In this document: one piece after another, positions 46,479 through 51,223 of the stretch
How the letters are laid out: each line of letters opens with the position of its first letter
Position numbering within the stretch: the first letter of the stretch is position 1
Assembly (NCBI GenBank): GCA_034435635.1
Contig: DAOTWY010000022.1
Location: 1-51,223, forward strand
Direction of reading: 5' to 3'
Source of the DNA: DAOTWY01 sp003696565
Lineage (GTDB): Bacteria > Chloroflexota > Anaerolineae > Aggregatilineales > Phototrophicaceae
Length of the DNA stretch: 51,223 nt
Translations under genes and position numbers: made by a program
The notes under the pieces: model-generated
Databases searched by the model: none
What the model was told of the DNA's origin: nothing
Seen by the model: only the letters and a program-made list of their open reading frames with translations

Positions 46479-48056
46479 CTAATGGCGTGGCAACGTGAAA
46501 TAAAAGGTTGATCCCTGTCCCGGTTGACTGTCAACGCGAATCATACCACCATGTGCTTCCACAATTGCCCTAGCTAAATATAAACCTAAACCTGTCCCTT
46601 GCGTCTTACGGCTTAATTTACCGTCAACACGATAAAACCGTTCAAAAATACGTCCCTGGTCCTCTTTCGTCAAGCCCACACCGGAATCACTGACATAAAT
46701 TTTGACCAAATGATCGGTTACTTCTCCACCGACTTCAATAACACCACCATTTGGCGAATACTTCACTGCATTACTTAATAAATTATCAATTACTTGCCGC
46801 AACTTGGTTTCATCCCCTTGGATTGAGGGGAAATCCGCCGGAAAGTGGATAACAAACTGGTGCTTATTGGTTTGTGTACTAAAGCGTTCCACAGAACGCC
46901 GCACCACTTCATCTAACCATACCTCGCCCAAATCAAGCTGTAATTCACGCTGCGCTTGGAGTTTGCTGGCGGTCAACAAATCTTGTATCAACGCTGTTAA
47001 ACGATCTGCTTCCTCCTCAATAACATGGAGTGTTTCCCTTACCACATCGGGGTTCCAATTTGCATCTGGACGGCTCAGTGTTGCCGCATATCCTTTTATA
47101 ATCGCTACTGGGGTTTTCAGTTCATGTGAGACGACCGATATAAACGTGTTTTGCATCTCTTGCGCCTCACGGAAGTTTGTAATATCACGCACGTTTGCAA
47201 TGATATTGGTAATCTTACCATCCGTTGTAAACATCGGCGCATAGGTGATCCCTATACTGATTTTCAAGCCATCTGGACGCTTCAAGTCTCCCTCAACATA
47301 TAAAGGCGTACCTTGATTATCACTTGCCGCCAGCGTAAAGGGCCATCCATCATCAATCGCACTCTGCAAATCACCCTGCTCTAACTTTTCCCACTCAAAC
47401 ACCTCATCTTGATGCAGCCCAATCACATCTTTGGCATCCCGTCCGGTCATCCGTTCCAACGCACGATTAAAGCGCAATATGGTCAGGTTCGCATCCAAAA
47501 TCATCACACCATCCGCGCTCTGATCTAAGATCGCCTCTAGCCGCATTCGCTCATGATTAATACTCTCATAAAGCTGCGCATTATGCACCGCAATCGCCGC
47601 CTGATCTGCAAAGCTCTGTAAAACTTGCATATCATTGGCAGTTGCCACACTGCGATATGTACGGAAAACAATCATCATCCCCAGGGGTTCATTGGCAAAA
47701 ACCAGCGGCAGCGCAACAGATTGCTGAACTTCCGGGTCGATATCCGTTGCCATTTCCGCCAATTTCTCATTAAAAGCGTCGGTATCCGCCCCCTCTTTCA
47801 CCATCGTCGTCAGGTCATGTAAATGCGTGTTCAGCTTGCTAATCAGGCTGGAATCTAACCCACGAATCGCACGCACATAAAACCAACCATCCGGCGCACG
47901 TAGGGCAATTAACCCCATCTGACCACCTAACATCACCACCGACGCATGAAGCACACGCCGCAACACCTCACCTAAATCAAGTTGAGAGGTAATGGCACGG
48001 GAAATTTCTAGCAAAAAGTCGCGTTGTCGTACTCGAAAATCAGGTAACATTAACAT
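46479..48056 (-). CDS. Cytosolic sensor histidine kinase, GAF-PAS-HisKA-HATPase
   Basis: 525 residues without a membrane span. The order is a GAF domain (about 15-150), a PAS domain (ILDQSADGVMILDANLTILRFN, about 178-290), HisKA with the phosphoacceptor H311 in VSHELKTPVAIIKGY, and an ATPase with IDNLLSNAVKYS, VSDSGVGLT and TQGTGLGLYLA. It starts at ATG 48056 but no good ribosome binding site is visible. Its stop is 63 bases before the CpXC gene. No receiver gene is adjacent, so its partner is elsewhere. Confidence 0.92.
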   Translation of the reverse strand: MLMLPDFRVRQRDFLLEISRAITSQLDLGEVLRRVLHASVVMLGGQMGLIALRAPDGWFYVRAIRGLDSSLISKLNTHLHDLTTMVKEGADTDAFNEKLAEMATDIDPEVQQSVALPLVFANEPLGMMIVFRTYRSVATANDMQVLQSFADQAAIAVHNAQLYESINHERMRLEAILDQSADGVMILDANLTILRFNRALERMTGRDAKDVIGLHQDEVFEWEKLEQGDLQSAIDDGWPFTLAASDNQGTPLYVEGDLKRPDGLKISIGITYAPMFTTDGKITNIIANVRDITNFREAQEMQNTFISVVSHELKTPVAIIKGYAATLSRPDANWNPDVVRETLHVIEEEADRLTALIQDLLTASKLQAQRELQLDLGEVWLDEVVRRSVERFSTQTNKHQFVIHFPADFPSIQGDETKLRQVIDNLLSNAVKYSPNGGVIEVGGEVTDHLVKIYVSDSGVGLTKEDQGRIFERFYRVDGKLSRKTQGTGLGLYLARAIVEAHGGMIRVDSQPGQGSTFYFTLPRH

Positions 48057-48097
48057 AACGTGTATCGTATCATAGTCGATATATGAATCATATTAGT

Positions 48098-48655
48098 TTA
48101 TCCCATGCGCGGCGGCGTAACCCCTGTTTGTCCTTGATATTTGCCTTGTTTATCCGCATAAGACACTTCACACTCTTCATCTGCTTCAAAAAATAGAACT
48201 TGAGCGATCCCTTCATTCGCATAAATTTTGGCAGGCAACGGCGTTGTGTTGCTAATCTCTAGCGTCACATATCCTTCCCACCCTGGTTCAAACGGCGTAA
48301 CATTGGTGATGATTCCACACCGCGCATAGGTGGATTTCCCCACACATAACGTCAATACCCCACGCGGAATCCGAAAATATTCCACACTACGCGCCAACGC
48401 AAACGAATTCGGTGGCACAATACACACATCCGTTTGAATATCAACAAATGAGTGTGGACTAAAATTTTTGGGGTCTACCACAGCAGAATGAACATTTGTA
48501 AATACTTTAAATTCATCTGCTACGCGCATATCATACCCATACGACGACACACCATAACTGATGACATTCCCACGATTCTGCTTTTCTTCAAACGGCTCAA
48601 TCATGCCATATTTTTTGACCATCTCACGAATCCAACGGTCTGGTTTTAACCCCAT
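48098..48655 (-). CDS. dcd: dCTP deaminase
   Basis: 185 residues; makes dUTP from dCTP for thymidylate synthesis. It shows the conserved SYGYDMRVADEF, VGKSTYARCGIITNVTPFEPGWEG and the glutamate in VTLEISNTT, then the usual C-terminus YQGQTGVTPPR. AAAGGA lies 9 bases before the ATG. It begins just after the terminator at 48686-48703, so either its promoter lies inside the upstream gene or it depends on read-through. Identity secure. Confidence 0.96.
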   Translation of the reverse strand: MGLKPDRWIREMVKKYGMIEPFEEKQNRGNVISYGVSSYGYDMRVADEFKVFTNVHSAVVDPKNFSPHSFVDIQTDVCIVPPNSFALARSVEYFRIPRGVLTLCVGKSTYARCGIITNVTPFEPGWEGYVTLEISNTTPLPAKIYANEGIAQVLFFEADEECEVSYADKQGKYQGQTGVTPPRMG

Positions 48656-48685
48656 CGTTTAATTATCCTTTCTATACACTCAAAA

Positions 48686-48703
48686 AACGCGCCGAAGCGC
48701 GTT
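48686..48703 (-). terminator. Intrinsic terminator with TTCG tetraloop
   Basis: A 7-bp GC-rich stem (arms 48686-48692 and 48697-48703) closed by TTCG on the minus strand, then a run of six Ts that shares its first two with the stem (48687-48682). It starts 3 bases after the stop of the helical protein gene. Confidence 0.85.
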
Positions 48704-48706
48704 ATT

Positions 48707-50470
48707 TTACTCTTGATCGTCAACTAATTCATCGGTTGGTAACGTTTTGTCCACCTCTGCTTGCCCGGTTACGGGTGGCGGCATCAAGCGCGTTCGAATT
48801 TCATCCGCAAACCGGTTGGCATCAGGTTGATCAGGATGCCCTTCATATGCTCCCACTTCTTCAAACATTATCAACGCTTGCTTTAATTGCCCCAAATCAT
48901 ATTCCAAATGCGCGTTTAAGTAGGTCATGTGGGCTTCTAACATCGGAATTAATTGGCGAAACCGTGGATCATCCGCATGGTCTTGGGCAGTATTAATTGC
49001 CTGCTCCACCTCTTCCACACTGTCACTCAGCATTAATTGATATAGCCGGTTATAAATCATCTCAACATTTAACCGCTGACGCACAGTTGCCCGAATATCA
49101 GACAAGCCACTCAGTTCATCTAGCACAATTGCTGGGTATTCTTCCAAACGATTCAGCATTTCTCCCGCCGCACTGACATCCTCCCACACCACCAAACGCA
49201 ACTGCTCCAATAGCTGAGAGGCACTATCCAAATATTCCAAATACGTCCGTGCCTGCCAATCAATTTCTTCTAAACGAGAAAGCAACGCTTCCAATTCCGG
49301 GGCTTTATCACTGTAATCTGCTCTGGCTTCACGATAAATCTCCCCAATTCGCCGCATCTGCTTAGCATCAAATGCTTTTTCCGCTTCTGCAATCTGCGCC
49401 TTTAGATTATTAGTTAACCTATTCAAGATCATCATCCGTGCCTCTGCCACAGATGGCGCACCAGCATATGTCACCTGTGCTTCTGCATAAATTTCCCACG
49501 CGCCAAGTGGATTTTCTTGCATAAGACGCAAAGCACGCTGTGCTTGCTGTTCAGCACGCTCTAGCTTCTCTAAATCGCTTTCCGCTTGAGCTTCTAGTTG
49601 CAACAACTTATCTCGAATAGGTGTTTCAGTAAATCGCTCAATTCGCTTGCGCCCACGCAAGAGCTTTAACGCCTCTTGTGGACGAAAGCCCGTTAGATGG
49701 TCATGAATATGCTGCAACAAGGTACCCACACGGCTATGTGCCCACTGTCGTCCCAAGGCTTCTAGTTCCTTCTGGGCAACATCAATCGTCACCATACCAT
49801 CAAAAATTAAGCGTTGATTACTCGTTGGATCATCAGAAAGTCGATAACGCGGCACATGATCCACCAGTTGTAACGCAGCAAGTTCATCCAAAGCATCTGC
49901 ATAACGATCTTCCAATAACGCTTGATGATAAAGCTGACCAGCGCGCTGTTTATCCGCCAGTAGTTGCTCTGCCCGTTCAACCAGCGCATTCAAACCTGGA
50001 TTATCAGGAAATTCATAACGCGCTGCTTGTGCCACATCCCGCGTTTTGACATAATATTTTTCAAGCATCACGTCTGGCGTTGGTGGGTTTGCGCTGCGTT
50101 CTAACTCCGCTGCTTCTCGCCATAACTCATGACAATGCGCCACAACACCACGCGCCTGTAAATCCAGCTGTTTCTGCCGCGCACGCTCCCGTACCCGCTC
50201 CCGATATTGATTCAGCTCGCGATCATCACGTCCTTCTAAGGTGCTTGCCCACTGGTCCAATCGTCGATTTGCCGCCTCCACATTGAACAGCAATAAATCC
50301 GCCTGCAAGGCATGATCTAACCACTGCCGTGCATCCAACTGTTTCCAACTCACCAGCTGATGCTGTAATGTATCGATCTGCTTAATTGCCTCTTGAAGGT
50401 TATCGCTTTCTAGCGCATCTCGAATTAAATCGAGCGTGTTCAAAGCGCGTTCACGTTCTTGCTCAATCAT
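48707..50470 (-). CDS. Helical repeat protein, unknown function
   Basis: 587 residues, predicted entirely alpha-helical from composition (Glu/Leu/Ala/Arg-rich heptads). It has the look of TPR-like or spectrin-like repeats throughout, with no signal peptide, span or catalytic motif. AAGGAT lies 7 bases before the ATG, and only 4 bases separate it from the upstream FGE-fold gene, so they are one operon. It probably acts as a scaffold for the products encoded further upstream, beyond the window. I do not recognise a named family. Confidence 0.7.
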   Translation of the reverse strand: MIEQERERALNTLDLIRDALESDNLQEAIKQIDTLQHQLVSWKQLDARQWLDHALQADLLLFNVEAANRRLDQWASTLEGRDDRELNQYRERVRERARQKQLDLQARGVVAHCHELWREAAELERSANPPTPDVMLEKYYVKTRDVAQAARYEFPDNPGLNALVERAEQLLADKQRAGQLYHQALLEDRYADALDELAALQLVDHVPRYRLSDDPTSNQRLIFDGMVTIDVAQKELEALGRQWAHSRVGTLLQHIHDHLTGFRPQEALKLLRGRKRIERFTETPIRDKLLQLEAQAESDLEKLERAEQQAQRALRLMQENPLGAWEIYAEAQVTYAGAPSVAEARMMILNRLTNNLKAQIAEAEKAFDAKQMRRIGEIYREARADYSDKAPELEALLSRLEEIDWQARTYLEYLDSASQLLEQLRLVVWEDVSAAGEMLNRLEEYPAIVLDELSGLSDIRATVRQRLNVEMIYNRLYQLMLSDSVEEVEQAINTAQDHADDPRFRQLIPMLEAHMTYLNAHLEYDLGQLKQALIMFEEVGAYEGHPDQPDANRFADEIRTRLMPPPVTGQAEVDKTLPTDELVDDQE

Positions 50471-50474
50471 TTAC

Positions 50475-51223
50475 TTATATCCTTACAATACGGAAGCCAC
50501 TGCTACCGTTCCAAAAATCGGATGGTAATAACACCTTGGTATCCATCCCTAATTCATCAGCTTTGGATTGCCAAGAGCCGCCCCGCAAAGCCCGCCGCTT
50601 ACGTGCATCATTGACAAAAATATCCATCCGGGGGGTATCATCATCCAATAAGCACCATTCATAAACATTCCCAAACATATCCATCACGCCATATGGACTA
50701 GCACCGTCTGGAAATTGCGTAACCGGAAGCGGACGCTGTGTATTATAGTTGCATAAATTGGGCTTAAATTTATCTCCCCAGGGATAAGAGCGCACGTCAT
50801 CTCCCTGCGCAGCACGCTGCCATTGTGCTTCGGTCGGTAAGGTAATCAAACCATGCTCTGCGTCATCCTGACGAACCATCGCCGTTAACCATCGTGTAAA
50901 AGCGATCGCCTCATACCAAGACACATTAGTACGTGGCAAATGATCCCCCACAAACGCTGTTGCCCGTGGTTCCGGGTTCCCCCGCCGCCACTGTAACGCC
51001 GCTGTATGAAAATCCCACCACTCTGGGTTAGCATACCCTTGTGGATGCGTTAAAAAGACTTCAAACTGTGCGTTCGTAATCGGATACTTGGCTATCTGGA
51101 AGCGTTCTACATACACCATCTTTTGCCCTTCCAGCACACCCGCCTTCACAGAAACCATCCCTGCCGGTATCTCGCACCAGGCAAACGGCTCCGGCAAAAT
51201 TAAAGCCACCCCAAATTTTGGCT
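50475..51223 (-). CDS. Formylglycine-generating-enzyme-fold (SUMF1) protein, probably 5'-truncated by window edge
   Basis: About 245 or more residues of the FGE-sulfatase family. It shows FAWCEIPAG at the front, YPITNAQFEVFL, VSWYEAIAFTRWL, LPTEAQWQRAA, YPWGDKF, SPYGVMDMFGNVYEWCL and RALRGGSW, ending GSSGFRIVRI. The reading frame is open to base 51223; the first possible start in view is a GTG at 51209, so more N-terminal sequence probably exists. The C-terminal part lacks the paired cysteines of true sulfatase-activating enzymes, so formylglycine formation is unlikely. It may bind ligands or be part of a larger signalling protein. Confidence 0.85.
   Translation of the reverse strand, partial: PKFGVALILPEPFAWCEIPAGMVSVKAGVLEGQKMVYVERFQIAKYPITNAQFEVFLTHPQGYANPEWWDFHTAALQWRRGNPEPRATAFVGDHLPRTNVSWYEAIAFTRWLTAMVRQDDAEHGLITLPTEAQWQRAAQGDDVRSYPWGDKFKPNLCNYNTQRPLPVTQFPDGASPYGVMDMFGNVYEWCLLDDDTPRMDIFVNDARKRRALRGGSWQSKADELGMDTKVLLPSDFWNGSSGFRIVRI

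Noticed and set aside
50475..51223. True sulfatase-activating formylglycine-generating enzyme
   Set aside because: The catalytic cysteine positions near the C-terminal RGGSW...GFR region are not cysteine, and no sulfatase gene is nearby.
1..51223. CRISPR array, prophage, insertion sequence, tRNA or toxin-antitoxin locus
   Set aside because: No regularly spaced repeats, transposase or integrase frames, terminal inverted repeats, tRNA-like cloverleaf in the gaps, or small paired toxin genes were seen.

Overview
This window most likely comes from a Chloroflexota bacterium (Anaerolineae-like) of moderate to low GC. The assignment is an inference. It rests on the very large multi-membrane-span proteins of the DUF2298 ('YYY') and TIGR03663 (Agl23-like) types, families known mainly from Chloroflexota and archaea, and on the overall gene style. 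There is no rRNA, tRNA, CRISPR array, prophage or insertion sequence that I can see. Coding density is very high, no gene-free stretch exceeds 300 bases, and many stop and start codons overlap.

Layout. (1) 1-1013, minus: the N-terminal two thirds of ATP-dependent PEP carboxykinase, cut by the window edge. It is separated from the next operon by a 295-bp divergent regulatory region carrying a TGTGA-N6-TCACA palindrome. (2) 1309-3964, plus: a coupled four-gene operon (His-rich small membrane protein, unknown protein, era, TIM-barrel protein). (3) 3950-12159, minus: a translation/RNA-maturation operon in the order nusA, NusA-tail-like small protein, ylxR, infB, rbfA, nrnA, truB, ribF, 2'-5' RNA ligase-like protein. 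It has a consensus promoter and a terminator-like hairpin in front of nusA; rimP and ylxQ are not in their usual places. (4) 12253-14504, minus: a hybrid-free two-component pair (Cache-HAMP kinase plus single-domain response regulator). (5) 14569-38080, minus: about 23 kb of envelope glycosylation genes. These comprise a flippase-like protein, a GT4 glycosyltransferase, a methyltransferase, six giant GT-C/DUF2298-type membrane proteins including two fusions, and an ECF sigma factor with its anti-sigma embedded among them. (6) 38245-43487: fmt (minus) divergent from recJ, a secreted glycosidase-like protein and a DUF1385 membrane protein (plus). (7) 43564-51223, minus: a second secreted glycosidase-like protein, a CpXC protein, a GAF-PAS histidine kinase, dcd, a long helical-repeat protein, and a formylglycine-generating-enzyme-fold protein that runs off the end.

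How the parts work together. Region 5 reads as one long, translationally coupled transcription unit from the flippase gene at 38080 down to the terminator at 16858-16888. GT4 and methyltransferase enzymes would act in the cytoplasm, GT-C membrane enzymes would use lipid-linked sugars on the outer face, and the sigma/anti-sigma pair would let envelope state control expression. That is an inference from domain content and overlaps. It is the best candidate here for an undescribed system. The second most interesting signal is the duplication of the charged NusA C-terminal tail as a separate gene directly behind nusA, together with a possible attenuator in the nusA leader.
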